Shown one piece after another: positions 34,381 through 46,209 of a DNA stretch of 64,000 bases. Origin of the DNA: Cellvibrio fontiphilus_A. Lineage in GTDB: Bacteria; Pseudomonadota; Gammaproteobacteria; Pseudomonadales; Cellvibrionaceae. The stretch's first letter is position 1. Each line of letters begins with the position of its first letter. The stretch spans positions 124,001 to 188,000 of the forward strand of contig NZ_JBHRTF010000002.1 in the NCBI RefSeq assembly GCF_042646205.1. Reading direction: 5' to 3'. The position numbers and the translations under genes were made by a program. A model generated the notes under the pieces. The model did no database searches, was not told the DNA's origin, and saw nothing but the letters and a program-made list of their open reading frames with translations.

Positions 34381-36093
34381 ATGAAAAACCTGACATTAGC
34401 CCCACGCTCTTTTATCAGAAAAACCTCCCTGGCCCTGGGCGCGTCACTGCTGCTGGCCACATCCCTGATCGCACCGGCCTTTGCTGGCTGGGCGGTGAAT
34501 GGCAGCCAGGTGCTTGACCCTAACGGCAATGCGTTTGTGTTTCGCGGTGTTAATCACCCCCACGCCTGGTACACCAACCGGCTCAATCAATCCCTGCAGG
34601 ATATAGCTGCGACGGGCGCCAACTCGGTCAGGGTGGTGCTGAGCAACGGCACCCAGTGGTCGCGCAATAACGGGGCGGATGTCACCAACGTCATCAACCA
34701 ATGCAAGGCCAACAAACTGGTGTGTGTACTGGAAGTGCACGATTCCACCGGCTTTGGTGAAAGTGGCGGCGCCACCCACATCAGCCGCGCTACCGAATAT
34801 TGGCTGAGCGCCGACATCAAAGCGGCCATTACCGGGCAGGAGGATTATGTGGTGGTAAATATCGCCAACGAACCCTTTGGCAACAGCACCTCCGCCACTA
34901 CCTATACCAATGACCATATCACCGCCATTCGTGCGCTGCGCGAAGGCGGTCTGACCCATATGTTGATGGTGGACGCCGCCAACTGGGGGCAGGATTGGTC
35001 CAACGCCATGCGCGACAATGCACCGGCGATTCTGGCCGCCGACCCGCGCAGAAATGTGGTCTTCTCCGTACATATGTACGAGGTATATAACAGCGCCGCG
35101 ATTGTCCAAAGCTACATGAGCAGCTTCCAGAACCGTGGGCTGGCGCTGGTCGTTGGCGAGTTTGGCGCTGACCATAACGGCAGCAATGTGGCGGAAGAAG
35201 CGATTCTGCAGTACGCGCAGGATATGGGGATCGGCTACCTGGGCTGGAGCTGGAGCGGCAATGGCAGCTGCTGCACCTCGCTGGATATAGTGCTGAACTG
35301 GAACCCTGCGGCGCTTAGCCCCTGGGGCAATTACCTGATCAATAGCACCAATGGCATTAAGGCGACCTCCCGCTTGGCGACACATTTCAGCGGGGCCAGT
35401 AGCAGTGCCAACTCCAGTGCGGCCCCCCGCTCATCATCAGCGCCGTCATCATCGGCCACTTCATCTGTAGCTCCGGCATCTTCCAGCCCTTCCTCTGTTG
35501 CTGCCAGCAGTGTTTCCTCGGCGACCGGTGGAACCTGTAACTGGTACGGCAATCGCTACCCGATTTGCAGCAATACACCGAGCGGTTGGGGTTGGGAAAA
35601 TGGGCAGAGCTGTGTGGGTCGCACCAGCTGTGCAGCCTTGCCTGCGCCTTGGGGTATTGAAGGTGGCAACACCTCAAGTTCGATTGCCAGTAGCTCGCCT
35701 GCTAGTAGCTCGCCGGCCAGCAGCGCGGCACCCAGCTCAAGGGCCGCAAGCAGCACACCGGCATCCAGCAGCGCTGCCAGCAGCCAGCCAAATCTGGGCG
35801 GCCTGAGCTGCAGCTACCTGGTGACCAACTCCTGGGGTTCAGGTTTTACCGGCGCCATCCGCATCACCAATAACAGCTCTGGCACCAAGTCCGGCTGGAG
35901 CGCCAGCTGGCAATATACCGGCAGTAATCGCATCACCAGCTCCTGGAATACCAACCTGAGCGGCAGCAACCCCTACACCGCAACCAGCGTGAGCTGGAAC
36001 GGCACTATCGCGGCGGGGCAAAGCGTGGAAATAGGCTTCCAGGGCAATACCAACGGCGGCAGTGTGGAAACCCCGAGGGTTAACTGCCAATAA
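34381..36093 (+). CDS. Secreted GH5 mannanase with CBM10 and CBM2
   Basis: 570 residues from the ATG at 34381, with AAGGA at an ideal distance. A signal peptide ends near APAFA-G (residue 35). GH5 domain (about 36-335): RGVNHPHAWY and SVRVVLSNGTQW match the GH5_8 mannanase group; acid/base E164 in IANEPFG, nucleophile E260 in VVGEFGAD. Then a Ser/Ala-rich linker, a CBM10 (about 382-418, CNWYGNRYPICS with conserved Trp and four Cys), a second Ser-rich linker and a C-terminal CBM2 (about 480-570, ending VETPRVNCQ, Cys at both ends). It cleaves beta-1,4-mannan while the CBMs anchor it to cellulose, a classic Cellvibrio design. Separate transcription unit. Confidence 0.92.
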   Translation: MKNLTLAPRSFIRKTSLALGASLLLATSLIAPAFAGWAVNGSQVLDPNGNAFVFRGVNHPHAWYTNRLNQSLQDIAATGANSVRVVLSNGTQWSRNNGADVTNVINQCKANKLVCVLEVHDSTGFGESGGATHISRATEYWLSADIKAAITGQEDYVVVNIANEPFGNSTSATTYTNDHITAIRALREGGLTHMLMVDAANWGQDWSNAMRDNAPAILAADPRRNVVFSVHMYEVYNSAAIVQSYMSSFQNRGLALVVGEFGADHNGSNVAEEAILQYAQDMGIGYLGWSWSGNGSCCTSLDIVLNWNPAALSPWGNYLINSTNGIKATSRLATHFSGASSSANSSAAPRSSSAPSSSATSSVAPASSSPSSVAASSVSSATGGTCNWYGNRYPICSNTPSGWGWENGQSCVGRTSCAALPAPWGIEGGNTSSSIASSSPASSSPASSAAPSSRAASSTPASSSAASSQPNLGGLSCSYLVTNSWGSGFTGAIRITNNSSGTKSGWSASWQYTGSNRITSSWNTNLSGSNPYTATSVSWNGTIAAGQSVEIGFQGNTNGGSVETPRVNCQ

Positions 36094-36125
36094 TTTTTAC
36101 TGCGCTAACACCCGCAAGCCGCAAT

Positions 36126-36182
36126 AAAAAAATCGCCCGGACTGTTACGGATTAAACCTAACAGTCGCGGGCGATTTTTTTG
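36126..36182. terminator. Bidirectional terminator between mannanase and algR
   Basis: Long imperfect hairpin: AATCGCCCG (36131-36139) pairs with CGGGCGATT (36168-36176), and CTGTTA pairs with TAACAG inside it. A run on the left and T run on the right serve both convergent genes. Confidence 0.9.
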
Positions 36183-36202
36183 CGATGCGCAAATGCGCGG
36201 CA

Positions 36203-36952
36203 TCAGATTATTTTTAGCAGCTCTTTTAAATCACTCACATGGCGCCGGCTGATAATAGGGCGCGATTCGGTATCGGCGAGGCGCACCTGATACTGGCCCT
36301 GGTTATTGCGCTCCAGCGCTTCAATATGCTTGATAGACACCAGCGAATTGCGATGGATGCGCACAAAACGCCCGCCAAATTCCTCTTCCAATTCTTTCAG
36401 GGTTTCATCCAATAAATGTTCACCACCGCGATGAAAAACCGTCACGTATTTTTGATCGGCCTGAAAATAACGTATGTCATCCAGCGCGATTAATTCCACG
36501 CCGCGCCGGGTTTTCGCCGAAATATGGCTGCGCTGGTGCTCGCGTGCCGCCGCTTGTTGGCTATTGGGTTGCTGCGCGGCAAGGCGCTGGATTTTGTTCA
36601 GCTTTTGCGCCTTCTCCAACACCTGCAACAGCTGCTCGGCTTTCACCGGTTTGAGTAAATAGCCCACCGCGTTAGTGCCAAAAGCATCCAGCGCGTATTG
36701 ATCAAACGCAGTGCAGAAAATCACAGCCGGTGGGTCTTCCAACTGGCTAATGTCTTTGGCCAGGGTCAAACCATCGCACCCGGGCATGCGAATATCCAGC
36801 AGCACAATATCCGGGTCTTGCTCGGTGATAGCCGCCAGCGCCGCCTCGGCATTATCAGCCTCAGCCACCACGCGAAAGCCGTCAATTTTTTCCACCATGC
36901 GCAGCAAGCGCTGCCGCGCCAGGGTTTCATCGTCAACAATTAAAATATCCAT
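36203..36952 (-). CDS. algR: LytTR response regulator AlgR
   Basis: 249 residues from the ATG at 36952 (an open extension to 37015 is ignored because the receiver starts MDILIVDDE). Receiver domain about 1-115 with acidic DD near 8-9, phospho-acceptor Asp in VLLDIRMPG and Lys in LLKPVK. LytTR DNA-binding domain about 145-245 (FVRIHRNSLVSIKHIEAL). It pairs with AlgZ, whose gene ends 45 bp upstream. In Pseudomonas AlgZR controls alginate and twitching; the targets here are unknown. In Pseudomonas hemC follows algR, whereas here a convergent mannanase gene does. Confidence 0.93.
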   Translation of the reverse strand: MDILIVDDETLARQRLLRMVEKIDGFRVVAEADNAEAALAAITEQDPDIVLLDIRMPGCDGLTLAKDISQLEDPPAVIFCTAFDQYALDAFGTNAVGYLLKPVKAEQLLQVLEKAQKLNKIQRLAAQQPNSQQAAAREHQRSHISAKTRRGVELIALDDIRYFQADQKYVTVFHRGGEHLLDETLKELEEEFGGRFVRIHRNSLVSIKHIEALERNNQGQYQVRLADTESRPIISRRHVSDLKELLKII

Positions 36953-36996
36953 AAGCCGTGTTTCCACATAAAAGCCTGCAACAAACTGCACTCGCC

Positions 36997-38094
36997 TCAG
37001 GCGGTGAGTGGACAAAAAATATAGGTAGTAAAAACGCCATTTTCCGCACTGCTGGAGAGCCGCGCTGCCGCGCCAAAATGCGCGGTGAGGCGGCGGCGAA
37101 TATTATCCAGCGCCATGCGATTGTGACGCTGCGCCGCTTCGCCGTTGTGATGATTTTTTTTCACCAGTAAATAGGGATTGCTGATGACAATGCTCAACTG
37201 CTTGTCATTTTGCGATACGCGAATCGTGATGCGCCCACCGCGCGGCAGTGGTTCTACGCCGTGAAAAATCGCATTCTCCACCAGGGGCTGCAGCATCAAA
37301 CTGGGAATTTTTAATTGCGAGTTGCAGTCGCCTATTTGCCAATCCACCTGCAAACGTTTGCCCAAACGCAATTGCTCAATATCCAAATAGTGTTTACATA
37401 AACTCAATTCGCGCTCCAGTGGAATCAAACTCGGCTCAGCAAGGCTCGCGCGAAACAGCTCCGACAGATCCTCCACCACGCGCTCGGCGGTGTCCGGGTC
37501 AGTCGCGATTAAACTGGCGATGGAATTCATGCTGTTAAATAAAAAATGCGGGCGAATGCGCGATTGCAAGGCCTGGATACGCGCCTGCATTTCCGCTTGC
37601 TGCTGGTTGCGCAATTGCTGCTGCAAATATAAATAGCGCAACAAAATACCGGCCATGATTGCCGCAATCACCATATTGTTCAGCAGCTGCCAAGCATTAA
37701 ATTCATACTGAAAATCGCCAAACACCGCAAAGCTACTCATGCCGTACACAACAAACTGGCCGATGACCGATAACGCCAGGGTAATGGCCAGCACCAGTGC
37801 GTAGCTCACACAACCGGCGCGCACATGGCTTTGGCGCGCCAGCCAAAACCGCAAACGGCACAGTGCAATAGCGCTGCACAACACCACCCACTGAATCTGC
37901 ACCGAGATAAGCGCGAGCTTGTCCCAATCAAAATGTTGCAAGCCCGATGAGGCACTGATGGTCAGCAACAGCGCCAGCAGCTCTGCCACCAGTACCAATA
38001 AAAAGACTGACTGGCTGCCGCATAAATCGGTAAGGAAAGGCTGCGTCGGTTCACTCGCAACCGCGACCGGTGATTTGTCCTGATTATTCATCAA
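36997..38094 (-). CDS. algZ: LytS/AlgZ-type sensor histidine kinase
   Basis: 365 residues. Four or more N-terminal hydrophobic segments (from about 25 to 170, for example FLLVLVAELLALLLTI), then the HisKA_LytS-type domain with IRPHFLFNSMNSIASLI (phospho-acceptor His) and an ATPase domain with PLVENAIFHGVEP as N box. It has no DxGxG-type G1 box in the classic form, as usual in this family. Adjacent to algR on the same strand and divergent from argH, as in Pseudomonas (AlgZ/FimS). Confidence 0.92.
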   Translation of the reverse strand: MMNNQDKSPVAVASEPTQPFLTDLCGSQSVFLLVLVAELLALLLTISASSGLQHFDWDKLALISVQIQWVVLCSAIALCRLRFWLARQSHVRAGCVSYALVLAITLALSVIGQFVVYGMSSFAVFGDFQYEFNAWQLLNNMVIAAIMAGILLRYLYLQQQLRNQQQAEMQARIQALQSRIRPHFLFNSMNSIASLIATDPDTAERVVEDLSELFRASLAEPSLIPLERELSLCKHYLDIEQLRLGKRLQVDWQIGDCNSQLKIPSLMLQPLVENAIFHGVEPLPRGGRITIRVSQNDKQLSIVISNPYLLVKKNHHNGEAAQRHNRMALDNIRRRLTAHFGAAARLSSSAENGVFTTYIFCPLTA

Positions 38095-38300
38095 TGATTC
38101 CTGAATTGCTGCGGGATAAAAGCCCCGGCGGCGGCGCGATTATTTCGCAGTCATTGGGCTATAATGCCCGGCCTGCGGCGGCCCGCCTTGTCATAGCCAG
38201 CCCTGTTATAACCCATAGGTTAAACACGGCTCAGAGCTGAATCTTAGCCTATGCGCGCCGGTCATCTCTTTCATTATTTCTAGTTTGTGGACACTTCCTC

Positions 38301-39698
<1,398 letters not shown>

Positions 39699-39721
39699 CC
39701 GTCGGCCCATTGTTGTCCCTC

Positions 39722-39752
39722 AAAGCCGCTCCTTTCCGGGGCGGCTTTTTTA
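39722..39752 (+). terminator. Rho-independent terminator after argH
   Basis: AAAGCCGC (39722-39729) pairs with GCGGCTTT (39741-39748), followed by T-rich sequence. Confidence 0.85.
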
Positions 39753-39943
39753 TTACCGCTGGTTTTTATCAGGCATTTATTGCTGACTTCAGATCGCGCT
39801 ATCCCTGAGCTTATGTCGTCGCCACCTGTCGCCAAAAACGACACACTCAACCGCCAAGGCTGGTATTCATTCAAAGTTGAACTAGGCTGAATATCTGGCA
39901 GTTACTGTTGTTGCCGGGCCACCGAGAGGTACAGGTAAGGGAC

Positions 39944-42067
39944 ATGAGTGAACATTCCCCTCATTCAGGAAGCGCTGAAGAAGCACTGGCGGCCCGAATC
40001 CGGCTGCTGGAGGACGAACTCGCCGCGCTAAAACTGCAACAACAGGCGATGGTCGATAGCGATACCCGCTACCAATATGCGATGGAGGCCACCAACGATG
40101 GCCTTTGGGATTGGCATATTCCGAGCGGCAAGATTTATTTCAATCGCAGCTACCTGCGTATGCTGGGTTATGACTACGGCGACCTGCCCGGCAATCTGGA
40201 TACCCTGCGCGATTATTTTGTTCACCCCGATGACCTGCCCAACCTGCTTACCGAATACCAGACGGCGCTGGATAATCACCGCGAGTCAGTGCACTTGCAG
40301 TGCCGCATGTTGCACCGCAGTGGTGAAATTATTTGGGTGCACGCCAAATGCAAATTCTTTGAGCCTGACGCACAGGGCCGCGCTACCCGCTGTGTGGGTA
40401 TCAATACCGATATTAGCGATTTTATAAAAACCCGCGAAGATTTACTCAGCGCCAAAGCCCAGGCCGATCTTGCCAATAAAACCAAAAGCGAATTTCTCGC
40501 GCGCGTCAGCCATGAAATTCGCACGCCGATGAACGCCATTCTGGGCACAGGTTATTTACTGCAAGACACGCCGTTGGATGAACAGCAACAAAGCTACCTC
40601 ACCAGTATGAATTCAGCTGCTGATTCGCTTTTGCAAATCATTAATCAGCTGCTCGACTTTTCCAAAATCGAAGCGGGCCGGGTCATTCTGGAATACGCAC
40701 ATTTTGATATCGAACAATTATTTGAAAAATTATCGCGCCTGTTTGAAGTCAGCGCGCTGCACCGAAACGTTAATATTGTGTATGACATCAAAGCCGACGT
40801 GCCGCGTTTTTTGCGCGGCGATGCTTCGCGCTTGAGTCAAATTCTTGGGCATTTAATTAATAATGCATTTCAGTATTCACACACTGATCAAGTGATTGTC
40901 CGGGTTACCAAAACACGCCAAACCCATCGTCAGGTAATGCTTGAATTTACCGTGGAGGATAAGGGCGTAGGCATTAACCACAAACAATTGGCCGAGATTA
41001 AATCCCAGCTGGTGTTTAACAAAAACCATGTGCTGAGCGATAAAAATATTTACGGCTTGAGTATCTGCAGCCACCTGGTGCATTTGATGCAGGGCCGGTT
41101 TGCCATAGAGTCCAACCCCAACAAAGGCTGCAAGGTCAGTTTTAGTGTGATGCTCGAACACAGCCACTTGGGTGAAAAAGCGCTGTTGCATACACCGCGT
41201 CAACTGCACAACCTGCGCGCGCTGATTGTGGATGACAACACCATTGCGCGCACTATTATCGCCAGTACCGCGCGCAGCATTCATTTACAGGTGGATGAAG
41301 AAGACAGCGCACTCAATGCCCTGGAGCGCATTCGTCAGGCGGACCAGTACGGCCAGCCCTACCATTTTGTATTGCTCGACTATCGCATGCCGGGTATGAA
41401 CGGTTTGCAACTCACCGGCAAAATAAAAAATGAGCTAGTACTGCGACACAAACCCTGGGTATTTTTAATTTCTGCTTACCATCGCGATGAAATGTCCAGC
41501 AGCGATCCCAATGCTGTATTGGTGGATGAGTTTTTAAGCAAGCCAGTCAGTGAGTCGCGCCTGTTTGATGCTATTGGCCAAACCATTTTGCAGGAGCAAT
41601 CGCTGCAGGAAATTACTCCGCCAATTAACAGTGACCAGGAATTAAATGCCCTGCTGGAGCATATTCATGTGCTGATTGCAGAAGACAATCTGGTGAATCA
41701 ACAGGTGCTGCGAGGCATTCTGAAAAAGAAACACATCAGCTGCGATATAGCCGCCAATGGTATTGAGGCACTGGAATTATTGGCCAGCGCCAAACAGCCT
41801 TATGCGGCGATATTAATGGATCTGGAAATGCCGGAGATGGATGGCATAGAAGCTACGCGTAACATCCGCGCGGGCGCCATAACCGCTAACGCGCACATCC
41901 CCATTATTGCGGTAACGGCGCAAGCCATGCGCGGTGACCGCGAGCGCTGTTTGTCCGCGGGGATGGATGGATATTTGTCCAAACCGGTGAACCCGGAATT
42001 ACTTTACACTACCCTGGCGGATATCCTGCGCGCCCACACAGTTACCAATGACCCGCTCTCACGCTGA
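39944..42067 (+). CDS. Hybrid sensor histidine kinase (PAS-HisKA-HATPase-REC-REC)
   Basis: 707 residues from the ATG at 39944; an open extension to 39908 is disfavoured because AGGTAAGGG precedes this ATG. A coiled-coil-like start, a PAS domain (about 40-165, TNDGLWDWHIPSGKIYF), HisKA with phospho-acceptor H190 (FLARVSHEIRTPMNAIL), HATPase (N box INNAFQYS, G1 VEDKGVGI) and two receiver domains (LLDYRMPGMNG, about 420-540; LMDLEMPEMDG, about 570-690). No transmembrane segment, so cytoplasmic sensing. No HPt domain is attached; a separate phosphotransfer protein would be needed. The cyaA start lies only 6 bp downstream, suggesting co-transcription. Confidence 0.92.
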   Translation: MSEHSPHSGSAEEALAARIRLLEDELAALKLQQQAMVDSDTRYQYAMEATNDGLWDWHIPSGKIYFNRSYLRMLGYDYGDLPGNLDTLRDYFVHPDDLPNLLTEYQTALDNHRESVHLQCRMLHRSGEIIWVHAKCKFFEPDAQGRATRCVGINTDISDFIKTREDLLSAKAQADLANKTKSEFLARVSHEIRTPMNAILGTGYLLQDTPLDEQQQSYLTSMNSAADSLLQIINQLLDFSKIEAGRVILEYAHFDIEQLFEKLSRLFEVSALHRNVNIVYDIKADVPRFLRGDASRLSQILGHLINNAFQYSHTDQVIVRVTKTRQTHRQVMLEFTVEDKGVGINHKQLAEIKSQLVFNKNHVLSDKNIYGLSICSHLVHLMQGRFAIESNPNKGCKVSFSVMLEHSHLGEKALLHTPRQLHNLRALIVDDNTIARTIIASTARSIHLQVDEEDSALNALERIRQADQYGQPYHFVLLDYRMPGMNGLQLTGKIKNELVLRHKPWVFLISAYHRDEMSSSDPNAVLVDEFLSKPVSESRLFDAIGQTILQEQSLQEITPPINSDQELNALLEHIHVLIAEDNLVNQQVLRGILKKKHISCDIAANGIEALELLASAKQPYAAILMDLEMPEMDGIEATRNIRAGAITANAHIPIIAVTAQAMRGDRERCLSAGMDGYLSKPVNPELLYTTLADILRAHTVTNDPLSR

Positions 42068-42072
42068 CGCTT

Positions 42073-44976
42073 ATGTTTTCACGCCCGATTAATATTCACG
42101 ATATAGACGAAGGTGTAGACCGCAAACAACTCACGCAACTCAAACAGCGATTTCTGAATTTAAATCAGCAGCGCTATACACGCACCTGCGCCGCGCTCTC
42201 GGAGCGGCAGCAACAATTCCTGCAATTATTACCGCTGTTATTTCACGTTAATCACCCCATGCTGCCGGGTTATGTATCGCACAATACTCCAGCGGGGGTT
42301 TACCAATTTTCGCCCGCGGCGGAACAACTGCGTTACGCCAAAATTATTGCACGCAGTTTCAACTACCAGCGCGATCTCACCGAAAAAAATTGCCAGATAG
42401 ATGCGCTATTTATTATGGGCAGTGTCGGCACTATTGCACAAAGCGATTCCAGCGATTTGGATGTCTGGATCTGCCACAGTTTGGCTGGCGATTTTCCCAG
42501 CCTGCCGGAGCTGGAGCGCAAATGCACATTGATCAGCAATTGGGCTGCGCAGCAAATTCATTTGGAAGTGCATTTCTTTTTAATGAATGCTGAGGAATTT
42601 TCACAGCAGCGCCACCAGGGATTAAGCAGCGAAGCCAGCGGCTCGGCGCAACATTATTTATTACTGGATGAATTTTATCGCACCGGTTTATGGTTGGCAG
42701 GGAAGGTTCCACTCTGGTGGTTTATCCCCGCCTCGCGTGAGCGCGACTACAGTGAATTCCGCGAAAAATTATTGGGCCGCCGCTTTCTCAAAGCTCAGGA
42801 TGTGATCGATTTTGGCGGCCTGCCGGACATACCGCCCAATGAATTTATTGGCGCTGGTGTGTGGCAATTATACAAAGCGATTGAATCACCCTATAAATCT
42901 GTACTCAAACTCATGCTGCTTGAGGTTTACGCCAGCCACACTGCCGATCAAGACATTGCCATACCCGCCGCTGAACCTTTGGCACTGGAATTAAAACGCG
43001 CGATTTACGCCGCTGAACCCGATGCGGATTACCTTGATCCCTATGTCATGGTCTACCAGCGCATTGCACAGTATTTACAACAACACCAGCAACTGCAGCG
43101 ACTGGAGCTGATTCGCCGCTGTTTTTATTTCAAAGTAAATAAAGCCCTGTCGCGCACCAGCAATAACCGGAAAAAATCCTGGCAGCGCGTGTTATTGGAA
43201 AAACTGGTTGCCGACTGGTCGTGGAGCAAAGCGCAAATACACCTGTTGGATGATCGCGCTTACTGGAAAGCTCCCCAGGTGATGCAGGAGCGCGCACTGC
43301 TGGTCAACGAATTAAACCACAGCTATCGCCTGCTGAATGAATTGAGCAACCAGCATCGCGATGAAATTGCGATTCGCAATGATGAATTAATGATTTTGGG
43401 GCGCAAACTCCACGCCGCTTTTGAGCGCAAAGCGGGCAAGGTGGAACTGATTAACCCCGGTATTTCACGCGACATTAGCGAAGACGCACTGTGTTTTATG
43501 CGCGAGGAAAAATCTGCAGATGAAAAATCCACGGTGGAAAAAAATTGGCAATTAATCCGCGGCAGCCAACAAGAAGTGGTGCAGCGCTACATTGATATCA
43601 CGCCGATAAAACGCTCGCGCAGCCTGGTGGAATTATTGCTTTGGTGTCACGCCAACCAAATTCTGGAGTCGCACACCAAAATTGATATTCTGGGCAGCGA
43701 AATGGGCTTTTCCCACAGCCAGAAGCAGCAACTTATCCAGGCCTTACAACACTGGCTGCCACTGCCCATTCACATTGAACATGAGCAGTTCACCCGCCCT
43801 GCCAGCATTGAAAAAATCTTGCTGATTATTAATACCGGTGTTGAACCCCAAGCGGAGCTACATAAAAAAGGCATGCAAATGCTGACCAATCAACGTGATG
43901 CGCTGGGCTACAGTGGCTTGCGTGAAAACCTGATGATTAATGCCGATGTCATTCACATGAACTCATGGGGTGAGTTGGTATGCCGTCACTACGCAACGGA
44001 TGCGCTGGTGAATTGCCTGCTGTACTACTTCCGATTATTTTCACCGGGAAAACCCTTTAGCTTGCCCGAATTAAGCATTCGCTGTTTTAGCAGTAGCCAA
44101 GGCAATAACATTAGCCAACGCCTGACCGAGCTGTGGCGGGATTTAATCAGCTGTTTTTATTCCGGCACCCGGCCGCGCGCCAGCCGCTATTTGCTGGAGG
44201 TGGGCGATGAATATTTATTATTCCAGTTCGTTCAGCAGCTGCCGCAAATCCAACGTTTTAACAGCTATGAAAAATTGCTGGAGCGTTTGGGCCAGGCACA
44301 GAGTGACTACAGCCCGATTGTGATGGATCGCTATGCGCTGCGCGATAAAGCCTTGCGTTTAATTTGCGAAACTGCAACAAAACCCGGTGTTTATTTGTTT
44401 TACCAATTGGGTGCAGACACAGCCCGGATCACCGTGATTGACGAGCGCGGCTCGGTATTTGTGAGCAGCGCGCCGTTTCACAACCAACAGACACTGCTGC
44501 GCCCACTGGTTGGTTTTATTAGCACCGCCCTGCGGCGTCAACTGCTGGGCAATCAGAACCAGCCACAGGATCACGACACTAAAAATATTCTGATTTATGA
44601 AATTATCGGCAATACCAAATTACAACAGGCCATTGCTGAACCGCGTCAACTGCAAAAAGATTGGGCCAAACTGAATTTTATTAATATCAAAGTGATTGCT
44701 GAAGTTGATAGTGACCAGCAATTAACTTACACCTTCTTTTGCGATGAGCAAGAATTTTCAAGCTTCAGCTATGGCGATAATTTATTTGGCGCAGTGGCTA
44801 ATTACATTATGCAGCGACGCCAGCAAGGGGAGCGCTACCCTGCCTACATTACCGACCTGGATTTATCGCTATGCCAGGATACTCTCGCCCAGCAAACCGG
44901 CTTACAACTGGGGCACTATTTACGTTTAAAAGCAGAGCTGGAGGCAAAATTAAATAGCGCTCTGGCAGCACTCTAA
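42073..44976 (+). CDS. cyaA: Class I adenylate cyclase
   Basis: 967 residues. The N-terminal catalytic domain has MGSVGTIAQSDSSDLDVW (SDLD at 127-130), the nucleotidyltransferase-type signature of class I cyclases that binds Mg and ATP. The C-terminal regulatory half (from about 560) matches the family. It makes cAMP, for CRP/Vfr-controlled genes, which would include many carbon-use genes of this region (inference). Starts 6 bp after the hybrid kinase gene. Length and motifs are normal. Confidence 0.95.
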   Translation: MFSRPINIHDIDEGVDRKQLTQLKQRFLNLNQQRYTRTCAALSERQQQFLQLLPLLFHVNHPMLPGYVSHNTPAGVYQFSPAAEQLRYAKIIARSFNYQRDLTEKNCQIDALFIMGSVGTIAQSDSSDLDVWICHSLAGDFPSLPELERKCTLISNWAAQQIHLEVHFFLMNAEEFSQQRHQGLSSEASGSAQHYLLLDEFYRTGLWLAGKVPLWWFIPASRERDYSEFREKLLGRRFLKAQDVIDFGGLPDIPPNEFIGAGVWQLYKAIESPYKSVLKLMLLEVYASHTADQDIAIPAAEPLALELKRAIYAAEPDADYLDPYVMVYQRIAQYLQQHQQLQRLELIRRCFYFKVNKALSRTSNNRKKSWQRVLLEKLVADWSWSKAQIHLLDDRAYWKAPQVMQERALLVNELNHSYRLLNELSNQHRDEIAIRNDELMILGRKLHAAFERKAGKVELINPGISRDISEDALCFMREEKSADEKSTVEKNWQLIRGSQQEVVQRYIDITPIKRSRSLVELLLWCHANQILESHTKIDILGSEMGFSHSQKQQLIQALQHWLPLPIHIEHEQFTRPASIEKILLIINTGVEPQAELHKKGMQMLTNQRDALGYSGLRENLMINADVIHMNSWGELVCRHYATDALVNCLLYYFRLFSPGKPFSLPELSIRCFSSSQGNNISQRLTELWRDLISCFYSGTRPRASRYLLEVGDEYLLFQFVQQLPQIQRFNSYEKLLERLGQAQSDYSPIVMDRYALRDKALRLICETATKPGVYLFYQLGADTARITVIDERGSVFVSSAPFHNQQTLLRPLVGFISTALRRQLLGNQNQPQDHDTKNILIYEIIGNTKLQQAIAEPRQLQKDWAKLNFINIKVIAEVDSDQQLTYTFFCDEQEFSSFSYGDNLFGAVANYIMQRRQQGERYPAYITDLDLSLCQDTLAQQTGLQLGHYLRLKAELEAKLNSALAAL

Positions 44977-45022
44977 ACCTTGGACTAGCGCCGCAACTAC
45001 ACACCATATTGTCAGCGTTGGA

Positions 45023-46150
45023 TTAGAGCGATAAATAAAACGATTGGCGCGCAACTTCTTTACCATTTACCTGAATCGCTAACTGATGTTCACCGCTGTA
45101 ATAACGCCGTGTAGTAATGGGTTTAAATCCGTGGCTTTTATTAATAACCAGTGTGGCGCTGTCACCCCAGCAAATATTTTTTAACTTGAATACTTTGGGC
45201 GCGAGGCGGCCATTGGCTTTCATAAAATAAATCAGGTAGTCCACCACCAACGCTTGTTCGCTACTGCCACCACTGAGCGTACAGCTAAACGCCAGTGATT
45301 CGCCCAGCCTAAGGGATTTTTTATCCAATTCCAAAGTACATTTAATAGCGTGGTTGGTCGCGCTGTAACCCAAGAGCGGAAACGCGCGCGCATCTCCCGC
45401 TTTAATTAAACTGCGCAGCGCATGTTTTACAATCCAATCCGTATGCACATGTTTATCTGCCACCCAGCTTTTGCACAGCTGCAGCATCCACTCCGGATTA
45501 TCTTTACTGATGTCATTTAAATTGTTGGCCACCGAGCGGCGCACATACAAACTGTCGTCCGCTTTTAATTGCTGCAAAATATTTTTTAAGGGTTCAGGGT
45601 TTTGAATAAATTGCGGCAGGCGCATGCCCCAGGGCAAACGCGGGCGCGAACCTTCGGAAGCCAAACGCCTTACATGTTCAGAGGGGTGTTCACACCAGTC
45701 CAATAATTGGGCGTAGGTTAACTCTGTGTGCGCTTGAATGAAGGGGCGAATAGCAAATTCCGCGCTGAATAAAGGCGTGAGTTTTTCCAGGGTTTGCAGC
45801 GCCTCCCTGGGGTGCTGCAGCCCGTGCACGGCAACATAATCAATGAGCGGCCAAGCGGCAAAAGCCGCTTTGTTGTCCGCCGCACTGCCCCTGTCCCACA
45901 CCTCGGGCAAATCCTGCAAATAGCGGCTGAGTTTTTTAAACGGCAAATCATAGTGGCGATGCAATACCTCAATCAGGTGATGCACCCGCGCTTTTAATTC
46001 CAGAGGCTCAAGCCCCTGCTCTGCATCCCGCTGAAACTGCCGCGCATTAAACTGCGGCACCACCTGCGCCAGACTTTTACCTATGCGCGCAATAGCCGCA
46101 GGGCCAAGACCATCCTTCATTAAGCGTTGTTCTGTCATGAATCCAGCCAT
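45023..46150 (-). CDS. AlkC-like DNA alkylation repair protein
   Basis: 375 residues. HEAT-like helical repeats fill about 1-260 (for example SLYVRRSVANNLNDISKDNP and DWIVKHALRSLIKAG). A beta-rich Ig-like domain occupies about 265-375 (LGESLAFSCTLSGGSSEQ, RYYSGEHQLAIQVNGK). This combination is known from the AlkC group of AlkD-related DNA glycosylases that remove 3-methyladenine. The start may instead be the ATG at 46138 (residue 5); no ribosome-binding site decides it. Monocistronic or coupled to the SnoaL-like gene upstream (59 bp). Confidence 0.82.
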   Translation of the reverse strand: MAGFMTEQRLMKDGLGPAAIARIGKSLAQVVPQFNARQFQRDAEQGLEPLELKARVHHLIEVLHRHYDLPFKKLSRYLQDLPEVWDRGSAADNKAAFAAWPLIDYVAVHGLQHPREALQTLEKLTPLFSAEFAIRPFIQAHTELTYAQLLDWCEHPSEHVRRLASEGSRPRLPWGMRLPQFIQNPEPLKNILQQLKADDSLYVRRSVANNLNDISKDNPEWMLQLCKSWVADKHVHTDWIVKHALRSLIKAGDARAFPLLGYSATNHAIKCTLELDKKSLRLGESLAFSCTLSGGSSEQALVVDYLIYFMKANGRLAPKVFKLKNICWGDSATLVINKSHGFKPITTRRYYSGEHQLAIQVNGKEVARQSFYLSL

Positions 46151-46209
46151 CGTTTTTTAATATGACAGCTATTGTTTCACAAAATATTCTGCACGCTAGC
46201 TGGTTTTTG